Positions 16,992 to 24,637 of a stretch of DNA of 41,541 nucleotides are shown here, piece by piece. The translations under genes were made by a program, and so were the position numbers. Every line of letters starts with the position of its first letter. Position 1 is the stretch's first letter. Source of the stretch: Candidatus Binataceae bacterium (lineage in GTDB: Bacteria; Desulfobacterota; Binatia; Binatales; Binataceae); NCBI GenBank assembly GCA_015478645.1, contig JADMIL010000003.1, forward strand, positions 65,543 through 107,083. The letters are read 5' to 3'. The notes under the pieces were generated by a model. That model was not told the origin of the DNA, ran no database searches, and saw only the letters and a program-made list of their open reading frames with translations.

Positions 16992-17831
16992 ATGAAGAAT
17001 CGTTTCGTGCGGATGGTGCTGGGCGCGGCCTTTGCCGTCGCCATGGCCACAGGGACGGCGCGCGCGCAACTCGCGCCCAATCAGACGGCGGGTTACAGCC
17101 TGGGCAAGCTGTTTACCTTTACCTACACGGAGAACTTCGATTGCGTCGATCAGCCGACCGACGATCTGAACTTCAACGGAATTCTCGCCCAGTCCGATCC
17201 CGGCGAGTTCCAGATTCCGATCTGCCAGGAGGGCGATGAGCCGACGCGGGATCCGGTGGGCGCGCCGATCAGCACGACCGACAAGATCTACGTCATGGTG
17301 CCGTTCTTTTCGGCCGACGGCGACACCAATCCCAACGACGCGATTTCCTGCGACGGTGTGCTCCCCGGCACGCTCTGCGGCGCCGACCTCGGCAATACGC
17401 TGATCAGCCTGTTCCATATGCTGCCGGAGGGCTTTAAGCAGACTCCGAAAGTGGATGTGCAATGTCCGGCTCCGGGCGAAGCACCCGGCACCTGCACGAT
17501 GCACGCGTCGCGGCTCGACCTGTGGCCGGTGCTCTCGGCGCTGGGCAAGGTCAGCGGCACGCCGACCAACATTTACCTGCCGACTCCGAACCATTCGCAT
17601 GTGATCAACGTGGACGAATTTCAGCCCACGCCGGTCTGGTGGCAGGTGGTTACGGTGCTGGTTTACAACCAGAGCGATTGGCCCTCGGCCGACGGCAAGA
17701 GCGGAATTTCGACCCTGTCGGCCTTGCGCAAGGCTCAGGGCACTGGCGACGCGAGCGCCGACATCCCGAGCAATTTCTTCCTGTTTTTCGGATCGCATCC
17801 GATGGCCAGCATGAATATGGGCGGTCACTAA
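16992..17831 (+). CDS. Exported protein of unknown function
   Basis: 279 residues. GGAGG lies 6 bases before the ATG, followed by a signal peptide (basic start, G-A-A-F-A-V-A-M-A, cut after A-R-A). I do not recognise the family. The mature protein begins L-A-P-N-Q-T-A-G-Y-S-L-G-K-L-F-T-F-T-Y. It is acidic and Pro/Asp-rich, with six Cys spread over the first two thirds (for example F-D-C-V-D-Q-P, I-S-C-D-G-V, G-T-L-C-G, V-Q-C-P-A-P and G-T-C-T-M-H), which suits disulfides. Aromatic stretches (P-V-W-W-Q-V-V-T-V-L and F-F-L-F-F-G-S-H-P-M) could form a ligand pocket. The tail H-P-M-A-S-M-N-M-G-G-H is Met/His-rich and could bind copper (inference). It diverges from the DUF1329 operon and may share its regulation. 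Confidence 0.72.
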   Translation: MKNRFVRMVLGAAFAVAMATGTARAQLAPNQTAGYSLGKLFTFTYTENFDCVDQPTDDLNFNGILAQSDPGEFQIPICQEGDEPTRDPVGAPISTTDKIYVMVPFFSADGDTNPNDAISCDGVLPGTLCGADLGNTLISLFHMLPEGFKQTPKVDVQCPAPGEAPGTCTMHASRLDLWPVLSALGKVSGTPTNIYLPTPNHSHVINVDEFQPTPVWWQVVTVLVYNQSDWPSADGKSGISTLSALRKAQGTGDASADIPSNFFLFFGSHPMASMNMGGH

Positions 17832-17852
17832 GAGCCGATCGCGTCCGCAGCC

Positions 17853-17896
17853 GGCGGCGGCGTCAGCAGGATCAACCTGCCGGCGCTGCCGCCGCG
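17853..17896 (+). terminator. Hairpin after the exported-protein gene
   Basis: An imperfect GC-rich stem (gcggcggcg..cagcagg with cctgccgg..gccgccgc) followed by GTTTATG, about 20 bases after the stop at 17831. The T-run is short, so this is tentative. Confidence 0.4.
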
Positions 17897-17955
17897 TTTA
17901 TGGCAGCCGGCGCGCTAATTACAAGATGACGGATTTTGCCGCTGATTAGTTACGA

Positions 17956-18690
17956 TCACCAGTAGCCGGGCGCGCGGCGCGCCAGCCCGCCAAACGCGTC
18001 GAGCAGCCGATTGCGCCACGCGTCGATCGGATCCGGCGGATCGACCAGCCGTACCGGGCAGATCGATCGCGCCCATTGCAGGCTGCCGAACACGATATAG
18101 TCGGAGTACAGCGGCGCGCCGCCACCCAGGTAGGGCTGCCCCGCGAGGGTGAGCCGCACCGGCTCGAGCACCTGCCGGAGCGCCGCGATATGCGCGTCGC
18201 GATCGCCGGCGTAAGCCTCGAGCGTCATGCCGAAGCGCGCCTCGCGCGAGGCGCGGAAGTAGGCGCGGTCGCCCTCGGCCAGATGGTTCAGGATATCGAG
18301 CAGGACCACGCGCGAGATCGAGCCGTTGAGCGCCGCGTCGGCCCAACTGTTGACGAAACGCGCGGCGGCAGCGCCGACCTCATTGAGTTGCGCCGCGCCC
18401 GCGCGCCCGCTCGCCGGACCCGCACCGAATAGCGACGGGCGTTCGGGATATACGTCTTCGAGATAATTCGCGATCGCCCACGAGTCGGCCACCGGCCGCC
18501 CGCGATCGACGATCACCGGCACGCGCTCCCAGTTGGCCAGCTGCTTCAGAAGCGGCTTGTCGGCGTAGCGCCACGGGATGGTCTCGACTTCGAGACCCTT
18601 GTGCGCCAAGGCCATTTTGGTCCGCCAGCAAAACGGGCTGAAGCGCCGGCTCTCGTCGGCGCCCGCCAGGTCGTACATCGTGATCGCCAT
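17956..18690 (-). CDS. Glutathione S-transferase, LigE-type beta-etherase-like
   Basis: 244 residues from ATG 18690, which has GGGGAG 8 bases upstream. The thioredoxin-like N-terminal domain has T-M-Y-D-L near the start and S-P-F-C-W-R-T-K-M-A-L-x-H-K-G (18-32), a block shared with the beta-aryl etherase LigE, then E-R-V-P-V-I-V-D with the cis-Pro of the glutathione site and D-S-W-A-I-A-N-Y-L. The rest is the helical C-terminal domain. LigE-type enzymes use glutathione to cleave ether bonds in lignin dimers; relatives have unknown substrates, so the activity here is inference. It is the last gene of the CoA-transferase/thiolase operon, separated from the DUF35 gene by a 113-bp MITE-like element. 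Confidence 0.85.
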   Translation of the reverse strand: MAITMYDLAGADESRRFSPFCWRTKMALAHKGLEVETIPWRYADKPLLKQLANWERVPVIVDRGRPVADSWAIANYLEDVYPERPSLFGAGPASGRAGAAQLNEVGAAAARFVNSWADAALNGSISRVVLLDILNHLAEGDRAYFRASREARFGMTLEAYAGDRDAHIAALRQVLEPVRLTLAGQPYLGGGAPLYSDYIVFGSLQWARSICPVRLVDPPDPIDAWRNRLLDAFGGLARRAPGYW

Positions 18691-18745
18691 CGCTTGCGCT
18701 CCCCGATTTTGTTGCGCGCATTCCACCGCCGCGGGCCGAACGGCC

Positions 18746-18858
18746 TAGGGAAGCTCTGCACAGGCTCTGCTGTCACCCTGAGCGCAGCGCATGGGTCCCG
18801 GATCCGGGATTCTTCGCTGCGCTCAGAATGACAACCTGACTTGTGCAGAGGTTCCCTA
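18746..18858. mobile_element. MITE-like element with terminal inverted repeats
   Basis: 113 bases bounded by 19-base inverted ends (18746-18764 and 18840-18858) matching at 17 of 19 positions, core AGGGAA.CTCTGCACA. Inside is a long imperfect palindrome (18771-18833) whose arms contain TGAGCGCAGCG and CGCTGCGCTCA. It encodes nothing. The right end supplies the TAG stop of the DUF35 gene. A degraded copy of about the same length is at 35336-35450, and the inner palindrome recurs at 23123-23176. Confidence 0.7.
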
Positions 18859-19272
18859 ACTCGCGCGGCGGAACTTCGGCAGCGTGATCGTCGGCGTCAC
18901 CTCGTCGAAGACCACCTCGAGGCGCATCCCGAGCTTCAGATCGTCGGGCTTGACGTCGGTCAGCCAGGTGACCATGCGCACGCCCTCCTCCAGCTCGACG
19001 ATCACCGGACTGTACGGAATTCGATCGGCAAACTGCGGCATCATCGGCTGCATCGCGGTGGTCCACGAAAACAGCGAGCCGCGGCCCGACGACCTGGCCC
19101 ATTCCCATTCGAACGATCCGCACTTCGCGCACATATCGCGCGGGATATGGCGCCACGCGCCGCATCCGGTGCAGCGCTGGAAGCGCAATTCGTGCTCCGT
19201 GCAGAATTTGTAGAACTCCGCCGAACGTCCCCCGACGTGCGGCAGCGGCAGCCTGTAGCCTTTCTCAACCAT
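18856..19272 (-). CDS. DUF35 zinc-ribbon/OB-fold acyl-CoA-associated protein
   Basis: 138 residues. The ATG at 19272 has AGGAGA 8 bases upstream. A rubredoxin-like zinc ribbon has C34-x-x-C37 and C48-x-x-C51, followed by an OB-fold domain (S-L-F-S-W-T-T, then P-Y-S-P-V-I-V-E-L-E-E-G-V-R-M-V-T, ending L-G-M-R-L-E-V-V-F-D-E). DUF35 proteins are partners of SCP2-type thiolases and aldolases: BbsA with BbsB, or the DUF35 part of ChsH2 with Ltp2 (established for those systems). Here the gene starts 5 bases after the thiolase-like stop, so a complex is very likely. Its stop codon lies in the end of a MITE-like element, so the original C-terminus may have been a little different. Confidence 0.9.
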   Translation of the reverse strand: MVEKGYRLPLPHVGGRSAEFYKFCTEHELRFQRCTGCGAWRHIPRDMCAKCGSFEWEWARSSGRGSLFSWTTAMQPMMPQFADRIPYSPVIVELEEGVRMVTWLTDVKPDDLKLGMRLEVVFDEVTPTITLPKFRRAS

Positions 19273-19277
19273 CGCGT

Positions 19278-20462
19278 TTATCTCCTTAGGATTGCCAGGC
19301 CGCCGTCGCCGAAGTCGCCCCATCCGGTGACCAGCCCGAGTTCGGCGTCCGCGACCTGCCGCGCGCCGCATTCACGGCGCAACTGGCGCGTCGCCTCGAC
19401 GATATGATTGGCGCCCCAGACGTGCGCCTCCGAGAGCAGGCCGCCGTGCGTGTTGAGCGGCAGCTCACCGCCCAGTTCGATCCGTTCAGGGGTGACGAAG
19501 TCCTTGACCTCGCCGCGTTTGCAAAAGCCCAGCGCCTCGATTTGCAGCATCACGACGTAGGTGAAGCAGTCGTAAATCTCGAGGAAGTCGATATCCTTGT
19601 GCGTCACACCGGCCATCGCAAACGCCTTGGGCGCGGCGAAGGTCAATCCGATCACGAACGGATCGGGCCGCGCCGGAATATCGTCGGCGGGGTACGGATG
19701 GCCCTCGGCGACGCCGGAGATATAGACCGGCGCGCGGCGCAGATCTTTCGCGCGGTCGGCCGCGCTCACGATAATCGCGCATGCCGCATCGGTCTCGAGG
19801 CAGCAATCGTAGAGCCGGAAGGGATACGAGACCCAGCGCGCCGCGAGGTAATCGGCGAGGCTCAGCGGCTTGCCGCGCATCATCGCCTTGTCGTTGAGCT
19901 GCGCATGCTTGCGTTCGGCCACCGCGATATTGCCCATCGCCTCGAACGGCGTGCCGTAGAGCTGCTGATGGCGCGTCGCCAGCCACGCGTACCATTGCAC
20001 CGGTACCGTCGCGCCATAGGGCAGATAGTACGCGCCGATGGTGTTCATCATTGGGTTGGGCTCGGGCATCGGACGCTCGCCGGTGCCGGCGCGCGCACCG
20101 CCCCCGCGCACCGGATTGGACGAGTAGCCGTTCCATCCGAGGGGCACGAGCACGTGATTCGCCACGCCGCACGCCACCGCCATCGCGGCGCTCTGCAGCG
20201 CGACCACCGGACTCGCCCCGCCCATATGCACGGTCGTCGCGTAACGCAAATCCTCGATTCCCAGGTTGGCGGCGAAATGCTCCGCGACCGATCCGACCGG
20301 CGGTCCCACGATACCGTCGATATCGTGCGGCGTCAGCCCCGCGTCGGCGATCGCCTTGACCGACGCGTCGAGCATCAGCCCCAGTTCGGTCTTGCCCGAT
20401 CCGCGCGTGAAGGCGCTTTCGCCCACGCCCACGATGCAAGCCTTGTCCTTCAGCGAGTACAT
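19278..20462 (-). CDS. SCP2/Ltp2-like thiolase-fold enzyme without the usual Cys nucleophile
   Basis: 394 residues; ATG 20462 with GGAGGAG 6 bases upstream. The N-terminus [12 protein letters not shown] and the [10 protein letters not shown] helix are typical of the lipid-transfer/SCP2 thiolase group. Where thiolases carry the nucleophilic Cys this protein reads V-H-M-G-G-A-S (78-84). The second catalytic Cys region reads [10 protein letters not shown]. His347 (S-E-A-H-V-W-G) sits at the thiolase GHP histidine, and Y297-D-C-F matches a segment where Ltp2-type aldolases have a catalytic Tyr. It may therefore be a retro-aldolase or an unusual thiolase acting with the DUF35 protein encoded next. 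It follows two CoA-transferase genes with a 77-base gap. Confidence 0.88.
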   Translation of the reverse strand: MYSLKDKACIVGVGESAFTRGSGKTELGLMLDASVKAIADAGLTPHDIDGIVGPPVGSVAEHFAANLGIEDLRYATTVHMGGASPVVALQSAAMAVACGVANHVLVPLGWNGYSSNPVRGGGARAGTGERPMPEPNPMMNTIGAYYLPYGATVPVQWYAWLATRHQQLYGTPFEAMGNIAVAERKHAQLNDKAMMRGKPLSLADYLAARWVSYPFRLYDCCLETDAACAIIVSAADRAKDLRRAPVYISGVAEGHPYPADDIPARPDPFVIGLTFAAPKAFAMAGVTHKDIDFLEIYDCFTYVVMLQIEALGFCKRGEVKDFVTPERIELGGELPLNTHGGLLSEAHVWGANHIVEATRQLRRECGARQVADAELGLVTGWGDFGDGGLAILRR

Positions 20463-20539
20463 CGAATGCTCCTCCCGCGCTCCGCGGGTTTTCCGCTCGC
20501 CGCGCAATTGCGGCGCGCATGCGGGAAACGCGGCTGCGC

Positions 20540-21760
20540 TCAGTAAATTACCTTCTGCTCGATCAGCAGATTGATCTCGGCGTCCGCCAGACCGAGCAGC
20601 CCGCCGAACACTTCGCGATTATGCTGCCCCAGGTCAGGCGCGTGCGACATATTTAGTTGCGGCACCCCGCTCATCCGCACCGGCATGCCGGGCAGAATGC
20701 GCTCGCCCACCTCATGATGATCCATCTTCCACCAGTAGCCCCATTCCCACAGATGCGGGTCGTCGTGAAGCTCGACGCTGTCGAGCACCGGCCCCGCGGC
20801 GACGCCCGCGCGTTGCAGCGTGGCGGCGAGTTCGCGATGCTCATAGCCGCGCGTCCAGGCGCCAATCAGCACGTCGAGCGCGTCGCGATTCTGATGGCGG
20901 CTGAACTGGTCGGCGAAATGCGCGTCGCGGGTCCACGCGGGATTACCCATCGCGCCGCACAGCGCGTCCCATTCGTGCTGGTTCGCCACCGCGATCGCGA
21001 TCCAGGTGTCGTCGCCCTTGCAAGGATAGGTATTGTGCGGCGCCATTACGTCGTCGCGATTGCCAATTTTACCCGGGTCGCGTCCGTTCATGAAATAATC
21101 CATGAACCATTCCGGCATCTGCCCGATCACCGTTTCACCCATGCTCGCGTCGATCCATTGCCCCTCGCCGGTCTGCCGGCGATGCCGCAATGCGGCCAGC
21201 GCGTGGAACACGACCGTCGCCGCGATCGCGTAGTCGGGCCAGGTGCCGCCAGTCTGGCGCGGTCCGCCGCCCGGATAGCCCTGTGCGTCGAACATCCCGA
21301 CGAAGCAGCAGGCCATCGGACCCCATCCGACCCACTCGGCCGGTTCGAGTCCAGTCTTGCCGAGCAGCGACACCGAGAGCATCACGGCGTCGGGCTTGAC
21401 CGCGCGCACCGCGTCGTAAGTCAGGCCCAGGCGCCGCGCGGTCGGCGCGGGAAAGCATTCGAGCACGATATCGCTCTTGCGGATGATCTCAAAGGCCAGT
21501 TCGTGGCCGCGCGGCGTCGCCAGGTTGAGGCTGATCGCCTTCTTGCCGTAGTTCAGCGCGTGATAAAAGCCGTTGCGATTAACGCCCGCCTGCCGATCGG
21601 CCCAGCCCGCCGGATTAGTCCGCCCGATATCGATATAGACCTGCGACTCGATCTTGATTACCTCGGCGCCCATCGTCGCGAGCCATTGCGCGATTTGCGG
21701 ACCGTTGATGATCCAACTGAAGTCGGCAACCCTGATACCTTCGAGCGGCAATCGTCCCAT
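20540..21760 (-). CDS. Class III CoA-transferase (CaiB/BaiF), second of an adjacent pair
   Basis: Moves CoA between carboxylic acids. 406 residues from ATG 21760, with GAGGGG 7 bases upstream; a GTG at 21775 would place this ribosome site inside the gene and is rejected. Family blocks: [29 protein letters not shown], and [11 protein letters not shown] (197-207). Asp176 in W-P-D-Y-A-I-A is at the place of the catalytic Asp of formyl-CoA transferase relatives. The M-D-Y-F-M-N-G stretch resembles CaiB. It starts 15 bases after its neighbour's stop, so the two are co-transcribed and may form a heterodimer. Confidence 0.92.
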   Translation of the reverse strand: MGRLPLEGIRVADFSWIINGPQIAQWLATMGAEVIKIESQVYIDIGRTNPAGWADRQAGVNRNGFYHALNYGKKAISLNLATPRGHELAFEIIRKSDIVLECFPAPTARRLGLTYDAVRAVKPDAVMLSVSLLGKTGLEPAEWVGWGPMACCFVGMFDAQGYPGGGPRQTGGTWPDYAIAATVVFHALAALRHRRQTGEGQWIDASMGETVIGQMPEWFMDYFMNGRDPGKIGNRDDVMAPHNTYPCKGDDTWIAIAVANQHEWDALCGAMGNPAWTRDAHFADQFSRHQNRDALDVLIGAWTRGYEHRELAATLQRAGVAAGPVLDSVELHDDPHLWEWGYWWKMDHHEVGERILPGMPVRMSGVPQLNMSHAPDLGQHNREVFGGLLGLADAEINLLIEQKVIY

Positions 21761-21775
21761 AGTTTGACCCCTCAC

Positions 21776-22984
21776 CTAAATCACACCTGCGGCGCGCAGT
21801 TCCTGAATCTCCGCAATCCCATACCCAATCCGCTGCAGGATTACGACGTTATGCTCGCCGAGCAGCGGCGCGCGCGTCGCGGCCGGCGGTGTCGCGGTCA
21901 TCTGCACCAGCGCGCCCGGATAATCGAAGCGCCCCGCCATCGGATGATCGATCGGGACGAACGCATTGCGCGTCCGCAAATGCGGATGCTCGGCCGCCTG
22001 CGCCACCGTATGCACCGGGCCGATCGTCAGCCCCAGCCGCTGTCCTTCGCGCACCAGAAATTCGACGTTATGCTTGAGCAGATGCTCGCGGAAGATGCGC
22101 CGCAGCACGTCGTCATTGTCCTGGCGGCCGGCCAGCGTATCGAACAGCTCGCTGTCGAGTTCGGGCGGATTGCCAAGCAGCTTCTTGAGTGCGAGGTAAT
22201 GCGCGTCGGCCGCCCACAACGTATAGATGAAGCCGTCCTTGCATGGCAGCGGCTCCAGCCCGACGGCCACCTTGCCGCGCTGGCGGCTGAACGGCATCCG
22301 CAGATAGGTGAACGCCGCCATCTCGATCTTCGCCGTGTTCACCGTCGACTGCCAGCACGGCGCGTCGATCCATTGGCCCTCACCGGTCAGGTCGCGCTGA
22401 AATATCGCCATCATGGTTGAGGCCGCGGCGGTCGCCGCGCCCATCATCTCGGCTGCATGGCCGGGCGCGCGCAGCGGATTTTCCGTTTCCGGATCGTCAA
22501 CCATGGTCGGTGTGTTGTAGCCGGTGAGACTCATCGCGAACTCGATCAGGTCGGTGCCCTTCCAGTCGCGATACGGGCCGGTCTGGCCGAACGGCGTGAC
22601 CGAGGTGACGATCAGCCGCGGATTGATCGTGCGCAGCGTCTCGTAGCCGAGACCGATCGAGGCCATGAAGCCGGGCGCGTGATTTTCGATCAACACGTCG
22701 GCGCTTGCGATCAGTTTCTTGAAAATCGCCGCGCCGGTCGGCGTCGCCGGATCGAGCGTGACGCTCTTCTTGCTGGTGTTGAGATAGAGGAAAAATCCGC
22801 TCTTCTCGGGATGCGGAATGTCGCCCGGATAGGGTGGATGGCGGCGCGCTTCGTCGCCCGCTCCGGGCCGCTCGAGCTTGATCACCTCGGCGCCCAGGTC
22901 GGCGAACATCTTCCCGCACATCGGACCCGAGACCATCTCGGCGTACTCGACAACTCGCAAATCGCTCAACGCCTGGCTGGCCAC
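21776..22984 (-). CDS. Class III CoA-transferase (CaiB/BaiF), first of an adjacent pair
   Basis: 402 residues, GTG start at 22984 with AGAGGTGA in front; this ribosome site abuts a repeat element (22996-23035). Family blocks: L-S-D-L-R-V-V-E-Y-A-E, G-A-E-V-I-K-L-E-R-P-G-A-G-D, L-N-T-S-K-K-S-V-T-L-D, and [10 protein letters not shown]. At the catalytic-Asp position it reads G-H-A-A-E-M-M-G (175-182): no Asp, with Glu179 one place off. The sister gene does have the Asp. In the BbsE/BbsF pair, as far as I recall, only one subunit has the active Asp; the same may hold here. First gene of the operon running to 17956. Confidence 0.92.
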   Translation of the reverse strand: MASQALSDLRVVEYAEMVSGPMCGKMFADLGAEVIKLERPGAGDEARRHPPYPGDIPHPEKSGFFLYLNTSKKSVTLDPATPTGAAIFKKLIASADVLIENHAPGFMASIGLGYETLRTINPRLIVTSVTPFGQTGPYRDWKGTDLIEFAMSLTGYNTPTMVDDPETENPLRAPGHAAEMMGAATAAASTMMAIFQRDLTGEGQWIDAPCWQSTVNTAKIEMAAFTYLRMPFSRQRGKVAVGLEPLPCKDGFIYTLWAADAHYLALKKLLGNPPELDSELFDTLAGRQDNDDVLRRIFREHLLKHNVEFLVREGQRLGLTIGPVHTVAQAAEHPHLRTRNAFVPIDHPMAGRFDYPGALVQMTATPPAATRAPLLGEHNVVILQRIGYGIAEIQELRAAGVI

Positions 22985-22995
22985 TCGATCACCTC

Positions 22996-23035
22996 TTTAT
23001 TAAAACCGCGCGGACTTGCCCGCACCCCATGCCCG
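22996..23035 (-). repeat. Leader-type repeat, copy A (abuts the CoA-transferase ribosome site)
   Basis: Read on the minus strand: CGGGCATGGGGTGCGGGC, AAGTCCGCGC, then GGTTTTAATAAA, running straight into GAGGTGA and the GTG start. Compared with copies B and C it lacks about seven bases, which removes the CCGCG/CGCGG hairpin before the T-run. Confidence 0.75.
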
Positions 23036-23090
23036 TTTATTAAAACCACGGCTGCGCGGACTTGCCCGCACCCGATGCCCGCTTCGCCCG
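23036..23090 (-). repeat. Leader-type repeat, copy B (tandem with copy A)
   Basis: Same orientation as copy A and directly adjacent. On the minus strand it reads CGGGCGAAGCGGGCATCGG, TGCGGGCAAGTCCGCGCAG, CCGTGGTTTTAATAAA. It keeps the hairpin CCGCG-CAGC-CGTGG followed by TTTT. Similarity to copy C continues a few bases upstream (GCAGGCGA at about 23095-23102). Confidence 0.8.
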
Positions 23091-23122
23091 TCGCTCGCCT
23101 GCACGTTGTCCGTTTTTTGTCC

Positions 23123-23176
23123 GTCACCCTGAGCGCAGCGAACGGGTCCCGGGGTTTTTGCCGCGCTCGGAATGAC
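23123..23176. repeat. Palindromic repeat related to the MITE-like element
   Basis: Left arm GTCACCCTGAGCGCAGCG is the same as in the element at 18746-18858; the right arm CCGCGCTCGGAATGAC is a diverged complement. The terminal inverted repeats are not clear here. Confidence 0.65.
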
Positions 23177-23319
23177 CGAACGACTGACTATTCGATCGCT
23201 TCGCACAGGGGTGGAAAATTTCACCTTTCGCTTTATCTACTCGAAGTAATGTTTCACGTGAAACATTTTTCTCCGTTACTTTGCGGTGAAGTCCTTCATC
23301 CCGCCGCGCACCTTGCCTT

Positions 23320-24438
23320 TCATTTGCTGAAACTGACCGTTCGCGGCATACTCGCCGCCAGGATTTCGATCGCCTCGGCGACCATCTCTTCGACGATTTC
23401 GCGCGCCGGCCGCACCCGCGTGATCATCCCGATCGACTGCCCGGCGAAGCCCGGCACGATATCCTTGCGCCCGGCCTGCCGCGCCGCCTCCATAATCGGC
23501 ATCGCGATCAGCGCCTGAAACGGCATCGGCAACGCCTTGAGCCCCGAGGCCTCGAACTCCTCCGCCCATTTGTTCTTGATCGCACGCGCGGGCTTGCCGG
23601 TCAGCGTGCGCGAGACCACCGTGTCCTCCGAGCCGGCCGCGACGATCGCCGCTTTCTGGAAATCCTCGATCCCCGATTCGGGGGTCGCCAGAAACGGCGT
23701 GCCGACCCATACGCCGATCGCGCCCAGCGCGAGCGCCGCGACCAGGCCGCGCCCGTCGGCGATACCGCCCGCCGCCAGCACCGGCGTGGGCCGCACCGCG
23801 TCGACCACCTGCGGCACCAGGACCATCGTGCCGACGCGGCTGTTATGGCCGCCGCCGTCGGTGCCCTGCGCGACGACCACATCGACCCCCGATTCGACGA
23901 AGCGCCGCGCATGCTTCACCGCGCCCGCAATCGCCATTACCTTCATCCCGCGCTTGTGCGCCTCGGGGATCATGAAGCCCGGGTCGCCCAGCCCGGCGAC
24001 GTAGACCGGCACGCGTTCGTCGAGCACCACTTCAATCTGATGGGCGAAGAAATCGCGCGAGAAAGCCAGCCCGCGACTCGGCGCGCGCGCCGGATCGATC
24101 GGCGGCAGATCGTGGCGGCGCTTGAAGTCCCGGGCGAAGTCAACGTGCGCCTGCGGCAATTCGGCCTTGAACTTCTGCGCGCTGCCCGACGACGGCACGG
24201 CCGACGGCAACAGCGTGTCGACGCCAAACGGCTGGTCGGTCAGGCTGCGCGTGCGCTTGATCCATTCGCGCAACTGTTCTGGAGCGCAGGCCGCCGCGCC
24301 CAGCACGCCGAGGCCACCGGCATTGGAGACCGCGGCCGCTAGTTCGGGCGTCGACGCCCCGCCCATCCCGGCCAGCATAATCGGATATCTGATTCCGAAA
24401 ATGTCGCACATTGCGGTGTGCAGGACTTTTTCTGCCAT
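23320..24438 (-). CDS. Nitronate monooxygenase family flavoprotein
   Basis: 372-residue FMN enzyme of the 2-nitropropane dioxygenase/nitronate monooxygenase family. TIM-barrel blocks: Y-P-I-M-L-A-G-M-G-G-A-S-T-P-E-L (18-33), S-N-A-G-G-L-G-V-L-G, the G-T-D-G-G-G-H loop with the conserved His, V-L-A-A-G-G-I-A-D-G-R-G, and the phosphate block G-A-I-G-V-W-V-G-T-P-F. Members oxidise alkyl nitronates, and some related enzymes act on unsaturated acyl substrates, so the true substrate is open. GGAGG lies 11 bases before the ATG. The last residues (S-M-P-R-T-V-S-F-S-K) look unnatural; one extra G near 23355 would join the frame to a better tail ending M-K-D-F-T-A-K, so a frameshift is suspected. It diverges from the crotonase at 24638. 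Confidence 0.9.
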   Translation of the reverse strand: MAEKVLHTAMCDIFGIRYPIMLAGMGGASTPELAAAVSNAGGLGVLGAAACAPEQLREWIKRTRSLTDQPFGVDTLLPSAVPSSGSAQKFKAELPQAHVDFARDFKRRHDLPPIDPARAPSRGLAFSRDFFAHQIEVVLDERVPVYVAGLGDPGFMIPEAHKRGMKVMAIAGAVKHARRFVESGVDVVVAQGTDGGGHNSRVGTMVLVPQVVDAVRPTPVLAAGGIADGRGLVAALALGAIGVWVGTPFLATPESGIEDFQKAAIVAAGSEDTVVSRTLTGKPARAIKNKWAEEFEASGLKALPMPFQALIAMPIMEAARQAGRKDIVPGFAGQSIGMITRVRPAREIVEEMVAEAIEILAASMPRTVSFSK

Positions 24439-24637
24439 CGCGCCTGAACCTCCAACGACGCGATCGCGCGGAGGCGCGCGGGATCGCGTGTCGCGAGCGG
24501 ACTATAGCGCGAAAGGTAAATTTTTGAGAATCGAAATCCGTCGCGGCGACGCGGCCGGGTGGCCGATTGCAAGGCCGCGCCGAGTTCGCTAGCAGTCAGG
24601 CGGACATCAGTGAACGCGCACGCCCGGAGTTTCGATC

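Larger units (their letters stand above)
22985..23319. other. Repeat-rich intergenic region upstream of the CoA-transferase operon
   Basis: 335 bases between two minus-strand genes. It holds two tandem copies of a leader-type repeat (22996-23090) and one palindromic repeat (23123-23176). It also has an AT-rich stretch, 23210-23275, containing GTTTCACGTGAAAC, a 14-base perfect palindrome at about 23251, which could be an operator. No reading frame is believed here. Confidence 0.6.

Noticed and set aside
20657-22420. 587-codon plus-strand frame opposite the CoA-transferases
   Set aside because: Antisense shadow of two clear CaiB/BaiF genes, with no family features.
22996-23090. CRISPR array
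   Set aside because: Only two adjacent copies, no spacers between them, and a third copy elsewhere in the other orientation.
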